A model generated the notes under the pieces. That model ran no database searches. It was given only the letters and a program-made list of their open reading frames with translations, and had not been told where the DNA came from. DNA of 63,737 nt from Prorocentrum cordatum (lineage: Eukaryota; Sar; Dinophyceae; Prorocentrales; Prorocentraceae), in the NCBI GenBank assembly GCA_963575745.1, contig CAUYUJ010020598.1:90087-153823 (forward strand). Reading direction: 5' to 3'. Made by a program: the position numbers and the translations under genes. Below are positions 20,460-30,424 of the stretch, piece after piece. Positions within the stretch are counted from its first letter, which is position 1. Each line of letters opens with the position of its first letter.

Positions 20460-21880
20460 AACACGCCGTGCCCTGCCGTGCGATGCCCGCGTGCTGTGCC
20501 CGCGCAGCGAGCTGCGCGTGCACCGTGGCCGAATCCCAAGAGGCGGAAGCAGATGCCGCCCGCCGTGCCGTGCCCGCGCTCCGGGCGCGCTCCGGCGTCG
20601 GAACCCCGCAGGTGCGAACGAAACGGCGCTGCCGCGCCGCGTGCGCGCGCCGCGCCCGACCCCCTGCGCGGCGAGAGCGGCGCCGTGCCGCTTCGTGCCG
20701 TGTCGTGCCCTGCGCGTGCGCGCGCGGCGCCGTGCGGTCATTCGGGTGCGAACGCGCGCTGTCCTGTGGCGGCGCCGTGCCCGAGTCCTGTGCCGTGCCG
20801 TGCCGTGCCCCCGTGCCGTGCGCACGCCGCGGCGCGCTGGAGTCCCAGACTGCGGAGAACCAGGTGCCGTGCCCGCGTCGGGCTGCAATCCTAGGAAGGC
20901 GAAGACACCGCGTGCCGCGCCGTGCCGTGCCCGTGCGCGTGCGAGTGCCGTGCCCTCGTGCCGTGCCGTGCGCGCGCCGTGCTCTGCCCGCGCAGCATGC
21001 CGTGCCATACCGTGCCGGCGTGTGTTGCCGTGCCTGGCCGTGCCGCGCTTACGTTCTAGGAGGCGGTTCGGAGTGCCGCCCGCGTGCTGTGCCGTGCGGT
21101 GCTGTGCCCGCGTGCCGGCTCATGACCGCGTGCTGGAACGCGACAACTTGTACGAAATGCGGTTCTGGTTTCGGGGAAGCGAAGAAAGTGCCGCCCGTGG
21201 CCGTGTCGTGACGTGCCGTGTTCCTGTGCCGTGCGGTGCCTTGCTTTCAGAACGCGAGAGAAAAAAACCATGTCGTTTCCGTGTTCGCGCGCGGTGCCGT
21301 GCCGTGTCCGGTTATGCAAAAGAAATGCCGCCCGCGTGCCGTGCCGTGCCGTGCCGTGCTCGCGTGCCGTGCGTGGCGACCACAAGCCCAGCCGTGTCCG
21401 CGTGCCTCGCCGTGCTGTGCCCGCGTGCCGTGCCGCGCCTGGCTTCCAGGATGCAGTAGGAGGTGCCGCTCGTGGCCGTGCCGCGCCGTGCCTGCACGCC
21501 GTGCCGTGCCATGCCCGCGTGCCGTGCCGCACCCGACGCCCAGCATGCGCAAGAGGTGCTGCCCGTGGCCGTGCCGTGCCGCGCCCGCGCGCCGCGCCGT
21601 GCCCGCGCGCTGTGCCGTGCCGCGCTTGGCTCCCGGAAGGCAGAGGCGGAGCGAAACCCGGCGGGCAGTGCCGCGCCGCGCCCCCCGAGCCGCGCCGTGC
21701 CCGCGTGCAGGGCCGCGCCGGGCTTCCAGGATGCGGAAAAGGTGCCGCCCATGGCCGTGGCGTGCCGTGCCCGCGTGCCGTGCCGTGCCGGGCCCAGGAA
21801 TCGGAAGGACAGGCCGTGCCGCGCCTGGTCTTTGGGGTGCGTTGCCGTGCCCTGCCATGCCGACCAAGGCCGACCAAGTG
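20460..21880. repeat. CCGTG pentanucleotide array with higher-order units
   Basis: The region is built of GTGCCGTGCCGTGCCCGCG words. In the right part these are separated by spacers of the type CGCCTGGCTTCCAGGATGC (about 21440 and 21720) and CGCTTGGCTCCCGGAAGGC (about 21630), giving larger units of roughly 90-200 bp. Long Ala/Arg/His-rich frames on both strands are shadows. Confidence 0.9.
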
Positions 21881-22084
21881 CCTCATGGTGCAACGTTTGT
21901 GTTTGGGGTCTGCATGCTGGCGTGATTGGGCTTCGCGGCGTGGGAGCGGGGCGCGCTGCAAAGTGCGCAACTGAAACAGCTCCGCAGAGCCCGCAACTGT
22001 CCTGGGAGTAGGAAGGCGAGAAGGCGAGGAGAAGGAACGTGAGGAACAGTGGAGGCGATGACGAGGAGGAAGCGGAGAAAACGG

Positions 22085-22122
22085 AGGACGAGGAGGAGGA
22101 GGAGGAGGAGGAGGAGGAGGCC
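22085..22122. repeat. Short (GGA)n tract
   Basis: GAGGAGGAGG run of about 38 bp, between the CCGTG array and the retroelement tail. Confidence 0.9.
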
Positions 22123-22369
22123 TGCGGCCATCAAGCATCGAACCCTCTGAGGCGCGCGCGTTCTGGACCAGACACTTCGGCGCGCTCGATCCAGACCTCC
22201 GCCGACTCGGTTTTCTTTGTTCGTCGTCGGACTCTCGGGTGCACCGACGAAGGGGGGCAGGACAAAAGGGGGGGGGGGCTGGCGCAGCAGGGCCCGAGAC
22301 CTGTGCGCGGCCGAGGGGGGCAGGGGCCAGGGAACGTCTCAGAAGAAAGAGAGGGGCCACGAAACCCAG

Positions 22370-23340
22370 GAGATTTCATGGCCACGGAGGAGGAGGAATG
22401 GGAATGGGAAGTGGGAATGGGTGAGGCCCCGAAGAGGGCGAGGCGGCGATCCACTCGCCCGACGAGTCGACGTCCGGACCCGCAGAGGGGCGGGCAGCTG
22501 CGCGCCCGAGCTCCCGCACCATCTCCACGTCGTCCTCCTGCAGACCATGGCACCTCAGCAGGTGGAGCCGCGCCGCGCGCCCCTCGAGCGGCGCTCCCCC
22601 GGGCTCCTCTGCTGCCCCGTGCCTGCGGCTAGCCGCCGCCGCAGGGCCCCCCAGCAGGTCCGCGGCCAGCCCCAGCTGCTCGTCCAAGCCCAAGGCATGG
22701 AGCCACAAGCTTCTCCTTGCGGTGGCCCGCGCGGCAGTGCGGCCACTTGTGCTGGCGGATGAGCCGCAGCCGCTCCACGCCAGCAGCGCCTCCACGGCGC
22801 CCGAGGCAGGGTGCGTGGAGCAGCTTGTCGGGGCGCGCCCCAGTCATCGCAGCGCCGCAGGAGAAACAAAAGACCAGGCGGGCCTCGGGCCTCTGCGCAA
22901 CCCCGCAGCGCAAGAGCGCACGCCCTTGCACCCGCCACGCGCGCTCGGCCAGCACGGCCTCGTCCAGGTCGAACGTGGGGGGGTCGAGCGGGGGCCCGTG
23001 CGGCGCGGCCGCAACGTGCTCAAGACCGCCCCCTGGGAGCTCCCCAGCAAAATCGTCGGCCGCGGGATCCCCGTCAACCGCGGGCAGGGGCGCCGCGAGC
23101 TCCGCGCCCCCGAGCTCCTGGCCAGAGCCCTGGTCGACCAGCAGGTCTTGCACGAACTGGGAACCGATCCCGCCTGCGCCAGCTGCTGTTGCTGCGCCGG
23201 GGCCCGCCGACGCATCCGCGAGGGCAGCAGGCTGGCGCCGCAGGACATCATCACGGTCCAATCGAGCGTCGTCGTCAAGCGAGGCGTCCAGGGAGGCGCT
23301 CCAGCACGCCGCCTCCTCAGCGAGGATACGAAGGCCACGC
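22370..23340 (-). pseudogene. Retroelement C-terminal Cys/His-rich region
   Basis: This follows RNase H after a frame change near 23300. One frame reads an Asp/Ala-rich linker, a Leu/Arg-rich helix (FDLDEAVLAERAWRVQGRAL), then CFSCGAAMTGARPDKLLHAPC and IRQHKWPHCRAGH. This gives Cys and His spacing suggestive of zinc-binding fingers. A further frame change near 22700 continues into an Ala/Leu-rich stretch (LDEQLGLAADLLGG) ending near 22376. These fingers are probably nucleic-acid binding; this is inference from position in the element. Confidence 0.55.
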
Positions 23341-23349
23341 CGCAGGGCC

Positions 23350-24070
23350 GGTCGGGCTCGCCGACGCCGTGCCTGGCCGCTCCCCGCTTTGCCAGCTCGT
23401 CCGCGTGGTCATTGGCCCGCCTCTCCCAGCGGGTGCCGCGGCCGGCTTCCACGTCGGCGCTGGTCGCGTGCCCCAGCGTCTTGTGGGCTTCGAAATCTAC
23501 CTCGCCGAACGCCGCCCAGAAGGGCCCTCGCGGGTGAGGCCTCATATCCGAGCCGCGGGCCCCCGCCCCTGGGCCGTCCGATAGCGCCCGCAGTGCGTTG
23601 GCGCAGTCCAGGTAGAGCTGGAAAGGTGCCAGGGCCACCATCGTGAGCACGAGCGCCGCGTAGTCCTCGGCGTCGGGGGCTGTCTGGCCAGAAGTGGGCG
23701 CGGGTCCGAACGCCACCGCCTCCAGGCGGCCGAAGCGGTCAACCTGGGCCACCGCCCATCCTGCGTGTTCCAGCCCAGGGAGGCGGCCCATGAAGGAGCT
23801 GCCATCCAAGAAGAGGCAACCTGACAACCGCCCAGAACTGGGCTTGTTGATCCAAGATATGTCGCCCTCAGCACCGATCCGATGGAGCAAGCAGCGGGGG
23901 TCTGGCCACAACCCTCTGCAGAACAGCTCTCCAGCTTCCTCGCTCCAGTGCCTGACCCTCGCCGCGCGTTGGCGGAGGCGGAGCGTCTCGGCATGGGCGG
24001 GGCACTCGTAGCGGCGGTGGTAGAGGCTCCCCAAGCAGCCGCCACAGAGTCTGCAAGTCGAGGAGCCCAC
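23350..24070 (-). pseudogene. Retroelement zinc knuckle and RNase H domain
   Basis: This is the best-preserved part of the element. Counting from the Met at 24070, C6, C9, H18 and C23 form a CX2C...HX4C knuckle of the kind found near the end of many LINE reverse transcriptases. A ribonuclease H fold follows. LFLDGSSF places the first Asp at 89. AEDYAAL gives Glu135. LYLDCANAL gives Asp155. His201 lies in LGHATSAD, and RANDHADELAK supplies Asp221/Asp224. All expected catalytic positions are therefore present. The frame stays open beyond the domain but changes to unrelated Arg/Pro-rich sequence after about residue 245, marking a frameshift. RNase H removes the RNA strand during retrotransposition. 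Confidence 0.8.
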
Positions 24071-24849
24071 CAGGCCATGCGCGAAGAGTCGGGCCTGGGG
24101 CCACTGTACGTTGGTGACCAGGGCGCGGGGGGGCCCCTGCTGCCTCTTGCCCCAGACGTCCGTCTTACGCCTCAGGAGCCTGCGCGGCGGCGCCCGGGAG
24201 ATCGGTCAGCTGGGGGTGGGGGTCTCCACACCACTGGCCAGGGTCTTGCGAGTGGCCCTGAGCGCCAGCCTGTCGGAGGCCCGCGCCGCGGCGCGCTTGA
24301 CCTCCCCCATTCACTTGGCGGGGCCCCATGCGCAGAAGGTCGAACACCAGATTCTCATCACTTCGCAGCGCAAGCGGCCCTTCGAACTTTCAGCCCAGCC
24401 TGCGGGCCGTGAGAACGACAACGTCCGCGGGCGCGCACGCAGCGCGCCAGGGGCGCTGGCCGCGGCTGGCGCGCTGGACAGCAGCGGCCAAGGTGACCTT
24501 CAGCACGCGGTCTTTCACCCGCTGCTCCCAGACTGCCAGGCTGCCATCGCCCGCATGAGCAGCGCGTCCATGGAATGCAACACCAGCGGGTCGAGCATGA
24601 CGCCCTGCCGGTGGGCGCGCAGCCGCAACCGAGCGAACAGCCCCTCGGCAACCGCCCCGCCGCCGCGGCAGCCTGGACTCTGACGCCGCGGAGCGGCCCA
24701 TCAGCCAGGCCCGCAGTGGCGGCGCCCCGCAGCGCCGGGGACGCGGCCCCCATTCGTTGCAGCATGCCTGCGTCGCCCAAGCCTCCGCGCCGCAAATGCG
24801 CGCCGCGGCCCCCTCCACCCCCTGGGCCGCCTGCGTGGAGACCGCGCTC

Positions 24850-26002
24850 CGGGCGCAGAGGGCGCGGCCGGTGCCCAGCGCCTTCATGGCGGCCGCCTTC
24901 GCCGACGCTGGAGCTCCGTGTCTGGAGCTCCGTGTCTGTGGCTGCGTAGGAGGCGAGGTGCTCATTCTTGCCCGGGGCAAGCGGTAACTCCAACTCGGCA
25001 AAGTCGTGCAGCAGGCTGTCCACGCAAGCGGCGGCCTGCTCCACCACCAGGCGGCGGGCGCCCGTCACGTTCACCAGGACGTCGCCTACCACATCGCGGA
25101 GAGAGACGCATGGGCCCGCCGCGCTCGCCCTCCTCAAAGGGCCGAGGAGCAGGAGACGGGCCATCGACGTGGCGCCGCTGCAGCCCGCCACTAGAGCCGC
25201 CTGCGCCTCGAAAACACTGGGGGCGCATCCCTCGAAGAGGACAGCCCTCCAACCAGCAAAGATGCAGCGCAGCCCTCGCGCCACCTGTAGCGGAAAATGG
25301 CGCGCTTTGGCCGCCTCCAGCAGGTGGCCGAGCCTCGCGTTCGTGGAACCGCTGCAGGTCCAGGTCCACGGTCGTGGACGAGAAGCCTACCTCGCGCCCT
25401 AAGCCCGCCATCATATTGTGGGCGTAGCCACCCCAGTCACAGCTGGCGAGAGTCGACCCAACCCAAAAGAAGGTATCATCACGGGCCCGCCCCCAGCCCG
25501 CACACAGCGGCCGCCGAGGCCGGGGCCGCGAGCGCGCGCGCAGCGCCAGGAGCCCAAGTGGTCGGACTCCGCCTCCCGCTTTCGCGATGAAGAGCATATG
25601 CGTCTGGAAAGCCAGGAATGCGCCTGGTGGCTCCACGAACGTCGAAGTGATGTCGGGGAACCTTTCAAGTGCCTCGTCACCCAGCTGCAGCAGCGCCCTG
25701 AGCCCGTCCCAGCCCACACCGGCGGACTCGGCGCGCCTGCCGCGTGCGACTTTCAGCTGTGCCACCGCCAGGGGCGGGAGCTCCTCGTCGCCAACGTCCC
25801 ACTTGGAGGGGTGAGCATCGCCCGCGCGCCTGCGAGTCCACAGGCGCAGCCAATGGTCAAAGATGCGCTGCAAAACCTGCTGCCCATGCACTGGGCGCGA
25901 GGCCCTGGACGCGTCCTCCGCCATGAGATCGCCGACGTCCTCCAGCTTCTTCCCAGCATACCTGCGGGCCTGTCGTCCGCCCTTCTGGGCCGCCTGGGAC
26001 AC
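24850..26002 (-). pseudogene. Retroelement reverse transcriptase, frameshifted, with altered catalytic Asp
   Basis: The fingers and palm are recognisable in two frames. The first (from 26002) contains VGWDGLRALLQLGDEALERF, FIAKAGGGVRPLGLLAL (the K..GGxRP(I/L)GLL motif of LINE RTs) and STTVDLDLQRFHE (motif A with its Asp). After a frame change near 25300-25360, the second contains LFEGCAPSVFEAQAALVAGCSGATSMARLLLL and CVSLRDVVGDVLVNVTGA. The last should be the F/YxDD box; here it reads VVGD, with Gly codon GGC at 25084-25086 where Asp GAC is expected. A third frame starts near 24880. The enzyme would copy element RNA at the target site, but this copy should be inactive. Confidence 0.75.
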
Positions 26003-26009
26003 CCAAGCT

Positions 26010-26890
26010 GGCCTCTCTCCTGTCTTGGCCGCCGCGTCGCGCGCCCTGCGCCTATCGAGCTCCTCGCGCAGCTTCGCGAGAAGAGGCGCCTCCTCCTCGA
26101 CGGCGCCGGGCAGCGCGCCGCTGCTCGGTGGCCATGGGAGCTCCTCGGCCCCGCCAGGAAGGTCACTGGCTCCCAGGGCCTCCTCAACGACGCCGCGAAG
26201 CGCGCCGGCGCTCAGCGACCTCGAAGCCCTTCGGCTCAGCCGCGAAGGTCACCGGCCCCATGCGTGGAGGCGCGGCGCCGGTGAGCAGTCGCCGGGGGCC
26301 GCGGAGATTTCCAGCCGCCGGGAGTCGTCGCCGACCTCCCCAGGTCGAGCAGGTCCTGCTGCGCGACGAGCGTCTGCTGATCAAAATCCAGGGCCGCAGT
26401 CATGCCCTGTAGCTGCCTCTTCCACTGCACCAGCTTAGCTTTGCCGCGGGCCCCTGGGTGGGCGGGCGCAGAAGCGGCGGCTTTCTCCAGGCCGCACGCG
26501 CCGAGCCGCGTCGCGGTGGCCAGCGCGAACCCGGCGCGGCCCTCTCGGGCCCAGAGATCACCGAGGGAGACCTACTTGGTCTGCGGCTCACGGCGCCTGC
26601 CAGTGTACTCGCGGGCTTCGTCCCGGTCGATGCACTGATCCCGAAGCAACTTCTGCTCCGCGAACGTGAACCACTCCTGCACCATCTGTTCGATCGGGCA
26701 CGCCTCGCGCGCCCCCGCTGGCCAACTCCAGTCGAAGGGCAGGTCGTCCAGCTCGGGGCCAATCGGCGGGTGAACCTCGAAGGGCTTGAAGCGGACAGGC
26801 ACCTGGGCCACTTTCTGCCTCTGGAGGCCAGCCAGCCGCAGAGAAACGGGCGCGCGTGGGCGAAGAGGGGCGCTGAGGCGGTCGCGGATC
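26010..26890 (-). pseudogene. Retroelement linker between endonuclease and reverse transcriptase
   Basis: The frame following the endonuclease domain reads VHPPIGPELDDLPFDWSWP, IEQMVQEWFTFAEQ and REYTGRRREPQTK, then meets a TAG stop at 26572-26574. It resumes in the same phase with SLGDLWAREG and WKRQLQGMTAALDFDQQTL. The region resembles the linker of EEP-RT elements and has no catalytic motif. Confidence 0.5.
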
Positions 26891-26899
26891 CCAACTACA

Positions 26900-27605
26900 C
26901 AGCTCGCCAACGTCTTCGATACCACGAAGTAGTCGATGGTGCGAGCTGCCCTCAGACCCCCTGTAGCGTCATTACCATCTTGCCGACGTCGCTCCTCCGC
27001 GCTGCAAGCCCAGCAAGTGGCACCTTCTGGCACCACCAAGGGGACAGGGAACCAGACTCCTCCAGCTCTTCTGGTGTCATGTTCCAGCCAGCCTGGACAA
27101 CCCACATGACGTCGAGGCTCAGCACGAGCTTCGCCGGGGCGCTGAGCAGGTCGGCTTTGCCGTTTGCCCCAACGCTGGTCTCACAGTGGACCGACAACAA
27201 GGCGACCCCGCCAGGCAGCGTCGCCCCCAGGCGCCGGCCGCGCACTCTGCGGGCGAACTCGGAGCTCTCGACCTCCACGGCAGCCGAGGCGAGCTCGCGG
27301 TGCACCATCGCCGAAACGCCGCCTGAGCAATTCAAGGCCCCTTCCCCAATGGAGCGCGCCCTGCCATGCGAGGCGCGCATCTTCTCCCGTGTGGCGAGGC
27401 CGTGGGCTGAGATCAGCTTGTCCTCACCCTTGATCCTCGTCTCCTGCAGGCAGATCGCAAGCGGCCGCCGCGCCTCCGCATGAAACCCGGTTTCCGCCAG
27501 CCTGCCTGCCGCGCTCTCAGCGTCGACCCACTGCAGCAGCGCGGGCAGGCTGCTTCAAGCATTGACGCTGGCGCCCATGACGGTCAAGTTCTCCTTGGGG
27601 TAGGT
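26900..27605 (-). pseudogene. Retroelement endonuclease (EEP superfamily), broken
   Basis: The domain opens at KENLTVMGASVNA, followed at once by TGA (27555-27557), where Trp is likely expected. It continues in the same phase with SSLPALLQWVDAES, LAICLQETRIKGEDKL (the QET motif with the metal-binding Glu), CSGGVSAMVHREL and VALLSVHCE. It then reads VVQAGWNMTPEEL at the position of the GD[FW]N motif, where the Asp codon is replaced by Gly (27087-27089). After a frame change near 26970 it ends with RTIDYFVVSKTLA and RLSAPLRPRAPVSL, the IDYF...S..HxP-type C-terminus. EEP domains nick target DNA for target-primed reverse transcription. Confidence 0.75.
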
Positions 27606-27702
27606 CTCGGCGGCTTCCAATGCACCTGGCGTTGGGTCGCCCCCGCATTCGGCTTCAGGCCAGTCGCCGTTGGTGCCTGGCGCAGGGCAGCCTCTGGGGG
27701 TG

Positions 27703-28575
27703 TTACCCCAGAGATCCGGCTTTCTTCTTGCCGATCGTCTTGGCGACGAGCTGCCCGGCCAGCCGCGCGGTCGCCTTGGCCTTAGCTCGCCTGGCTGCGC
27801 GGGCGCCGTCACCATCGCCAGCAGCAGCATCGCCAGAGTCCAACTCGCCCAAGAACTCGTCGAGCGCAGCTTGGTCTTCCCCGTCGAGCATGTCGAAGTC
27901 GGGGACCTCGAGCGGGGCCTCCACTCCTGCTCCTGGAGATCCACCTCCACGTCCAGGCACCCCTCCTCCTGGAACTTCGCCTCCTGGAGCTCTGCTGCCT
28001 CCACCTCCTCCCCCTGGTCCTCGGGCGCCGGGGACAGCAGCGTCGGCTGCGCCAGCCCCGGCGGCCTGTGGTGCTGCAGGCGGAGGCTGGGCGGCTGCGG
28101 CCGCTGCGGCGGCTGCCGCGTCGAGGTCGGCCATGGCCGCGGCCACCAGCGCGTCCACCGCCACCTTGTAGGGCCCAGCGCTGTCGCCGACCAGCAACTT
28201 CCCGAGATTCTCGGACAGCTCGAGCGCCGCACGGGCCCAGCAAGCCTGGGAAGCGCCCTCCTTGGGCATCGCCGAGGACACCGCGGCCAGCACCAGGGTG
28301 TCCCGCTGCTTCTGCAGCTCCGCTGCCTTCGCGGCCGCCTTGGCGTGCTCGGCCTGCAGAGTGGCAACCTTCTGCAAGGCCGCGGGGATGTCGGTAAGCT
28401 CCAGGCGCTCCACAACCTTGCGTTTGCGCAGCAGCTTCTCGTCGAGCTCCTTGAGCTGGATGTGCACTGGCTTGGCCGCCACCCGAGCGGCCTGCAGGGT
28501 GCGGAGCTGCTCACGCTTCTCCGCGCGGAGTTGCTCGACCCTGGTGCCCTCCGTGCCGCCCAGTGACTCCAGATT
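27703..28575 (-). pseudogene. Retroelement N-terminal protein, coiled-coil and Pro/Ala-rich part
   Basis: From about residue LESLGGTEGTRVEQLRAEK onward, this frame shows a long Leu/Lys/Glu/Ala heptad-like coiled coil (VHIQLKELDEKLLRKRK, LQKVATLQAEHAKAAAKAAE). An Ala/Pro/Gly-rich spacer follows, then acidic DFDMLDGEDQAALDEFLGEL and a basic end (RAARRAKAKATARL, IGKKKAGSLG) with a stop at 27703. The preceding zinc finger is in a different frame, so one indel near 28570 separates the two halves. It is probably the RNA-binding/assembly part of the element. Confidence 0.6.
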
Positions 28576-28960
28576 CCAGATCGGCGCGGAGCCTGTCGGC
28601 CTTGGCCGTGTCGGCGGCGCCAGGGCTGTCATCCCCTCCTGCCGCTGACCCTTTCTGGACAGCCTGGGCCTCCTTCTCGGCCTTCTCGAGGGCGGCCTCA
28701 CGCTTGCGAAGCGCGGCCTCTCGGGCCTTGAGGTCCTTCTCGCGTTGCGTGGGCGCTGGAGGCACCCGGCGCGACGGCTCCTTGGACTCCACCCACCCGA
28801 GGAAGCAGCTGCCTTTGGCGAGGCCGCACATGTTGCACTCCGTGCGGAACGCCTTGTTGATGTAGGCCTGCCCATCCCTGCCTGAGCAGAAGCGGCAAAT
28901 CCACGAAGTGGCGGTAGCGGCCATGCTGTGCCCGCCAGAGGCCCACGGCGCCGGCGCCAT
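28566..28960 (-). pseudogene. Retroelement Cys4 zinc finger and start of coiled coil
   Basis: The Met codon at 28960 is the first in-frame start before the finger. SWICRFCSGRDG and RTECNMCGLAKG give W20-x-C22-x2-C25-x16-C42-x2-C45, a RanBP2-like zinc ribbon that would bind RNA. A charged coiled coil follows (REKDLKAREAALRKREAALE). The frame leaves the coding path near 28570 and hits a stop at 28511. Confidence 0.65.
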
Positions 28961-29210
28961 GTTGCCCGCGGAGGAACCGTGGTGGCCGTCAAGCACCCCA
29001 GCCGCCTGCCGCGACCGCGCGAGGAGGCCTGGCGACGGGCGGCCCGCCAAGGCGTGGAGGAGTGCGCGGGCCGCCGACCGGCAGATGCGCGCCCGATGAT
29101 GGCGGGCAGTTTCCCGGGCCGCCGTCGAGATGCGCGAGCGCGCGTGGTCTCGGCGCGAGATGAGTCGCTCGTCAGCTGGGCTGACACCCCAAGCATCTCT
29201 CGTGCCGAAA

Positions 29211-29232
29211 CTTGAGCCAAAATGGTTTCGGT
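29211..29232 (-). other. Relict dinoflagellate spliced-leader sequence
   Basis: The minus strand reads ACCGAAA followed by CCATTTTGGCTCAAG. The published dinoflagellate spliced leader is DCCGTAG followed by CCATTTTGGCTCAAG, so 20 of 22 positions agree. It lies about 250 bp upstream of the retroelement's first Met. It indicates that a trans-spliced transcript was reverse-transcribed and inserted. Confidence 0.9.
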
Positions 29233-29237
29233 CCCAC

Positions 29238-29280
29238 GGAGGAGGAAGAGGAGGAGGAGGAGGAGGAGGAGGAGTCCTCC
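29238..29280. repeat. (GGA)n tract at the retroelement 5' edge
   Basis: GGAGGAGGAAGAGGAGGAGG directly outside the spliced-leader relic. GGA-rich purine DNA resumes at about 29505-29535. Confidence 0.85.
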
Positions 29281-29614
29281 CCCCCCTCTCAGCACAGAGT
29301 TCTGCACCCTCGGGTCGGCTCGCCAAGCCGAACGTGTCGGAGTAGACAAAGGCCTTGCCGGCAGGGAGCACGTTGGTGCGCTGCGTGTTCGGCTCGAACG
29401 CCCACCTCGCGTCGTGCCGTCGCGCGGTCGCGCGGCGCGGGGTGCCGTCGGAAAGCTGATCCCAACACATCTTTTCGCGTGCCAGAGAAGAGGCGGGAGA
29501 CGAAGGAGGATGAGAAGGAGGAGGAGGAGGAAGCCGGGACCAGGACTGGGCTTCTGGAGCTCGCTTGATGCCTCATCCTGGGATGAAGAGGAATAGGACG
29601 GCGAGGCGGGACGA

Positions 29615-30275
29615 GGAAACCGATGACGATGATGGTGGTGATGATGATCCGAAGACGATGCCGATGATGGTGGTGATAACGAACATGCTGCTGCTGATGA
29701 TGATGCTGAGGATGGTGATGAAACTGAAAGTGATGATGAAGATGTACACGAGGAGAAAGATGAGGTGCGGAGGAGGATGAGGAGTGAGGGGGAATGTGTA
29801 CGGAACATGAGGGAGGAGGTCACTGAAGACGAGGAGGAGGAAACATAGGACTAGGAGGAGGAGGAGGCGGAGGAGGAAGAGGAGGGGGAGGAGGAGGGGG
29901 AGAAGGAGGCGGAGGAGGAGGGGGAGGAGGAGAGACGGGGGTAATCCTGGTCTGCACTGCACGGCCATGCGTGCTAGGGGCCTCAGTGGATGATTTGCAC
30001 TTCGTGATTCCACAAGGCACTGTGCACACCGAGTAGGGAGAAGGAAGGCACAATACGTGGGATGGGAGAGGAGGGCGGAGGAGGAGAGGGAGGAAGAGGA
30101 GAAGGAGGAGGAGGAGGAGGAGGAGGAGGAGGAGGAGGAGGTGGTGGAAAGCATGCAGGGTATAGGGAAGGACGGGGAGGATTAGGAGGGCAGGATGTGG
30201 AGGAAGGGGTGGAGGAGGAGGAGGAGGAGGAGGAGGAGGAGGAGAAGGAGGAGGAGGAGGAGGAAGAGCCGAGTC
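29615..30275. repeat. GAT-rich stretch followed by (GGA)n tracts
   Basis: GATGATGGTGATGATG at about 29617-29745, then GGA-rich purine tracts at about 29828-29936 and 30062-30270, separated by about 120 bp of ordinary sequence. Confidence 0.9.
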
Positions 30276-30424
30276 GCATACCCACCCCATGCTGCCCAAG
30301 CGGGGGCGTCGGCGCGGGGAGCCGCCTGCGCAAGACCTCCAGGACGTCCGCGTCCGTGACGCGGTCCCCCCGGTCGCGGAGCTTCTGCTTCGCAAGGGCA
30401 CAGGCGCGCTGAGGGCGGGCCGCC

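Larger units (their letters stand above)
22370..29232 (-). mobile_element. Degenerate non-LTR (LINE-type) retroelement with 5' spliced-leader relic
   Basis: Read on the minus strand, domains occur in the order expected for an endonuclease-bearing non-LTR element: spliced-leader relic, Cys4 finger plus coiled coil, endonuclease/exonuclease/phosphatase domain, reverse transcriptase, zinc knuckle, RNase H and a Cys/His-rich tail. No LTRs, integrase or gag-like capsid motif were seen. The coding path needs at least five frame changes and contains in-frame stops, so the copy is dead. The 5' limit is taken as the spliced-leader relic, which abuts a GGA microsatellite at 29238. The 3' limit is approximate (last protein-like sequence near 22376). 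Confidence 0.85.

Noticed and set aside
20376-22360. Ala/Arg/Cys/Val- and His-rich frames over the CCGTG array
   Set aside because: The pentamer repeat rotates through frames and leaves both strands open; no motif beyond repeat translation.
22370-29232. LTR retrotransposon or retrovirus-like element
   Set aside because: No long terminal repeats, integrase or protease motifs were seen. The order endonuclease, reverse transcriptase, RNase H with an EEP nuclease fits a non-LTR element.
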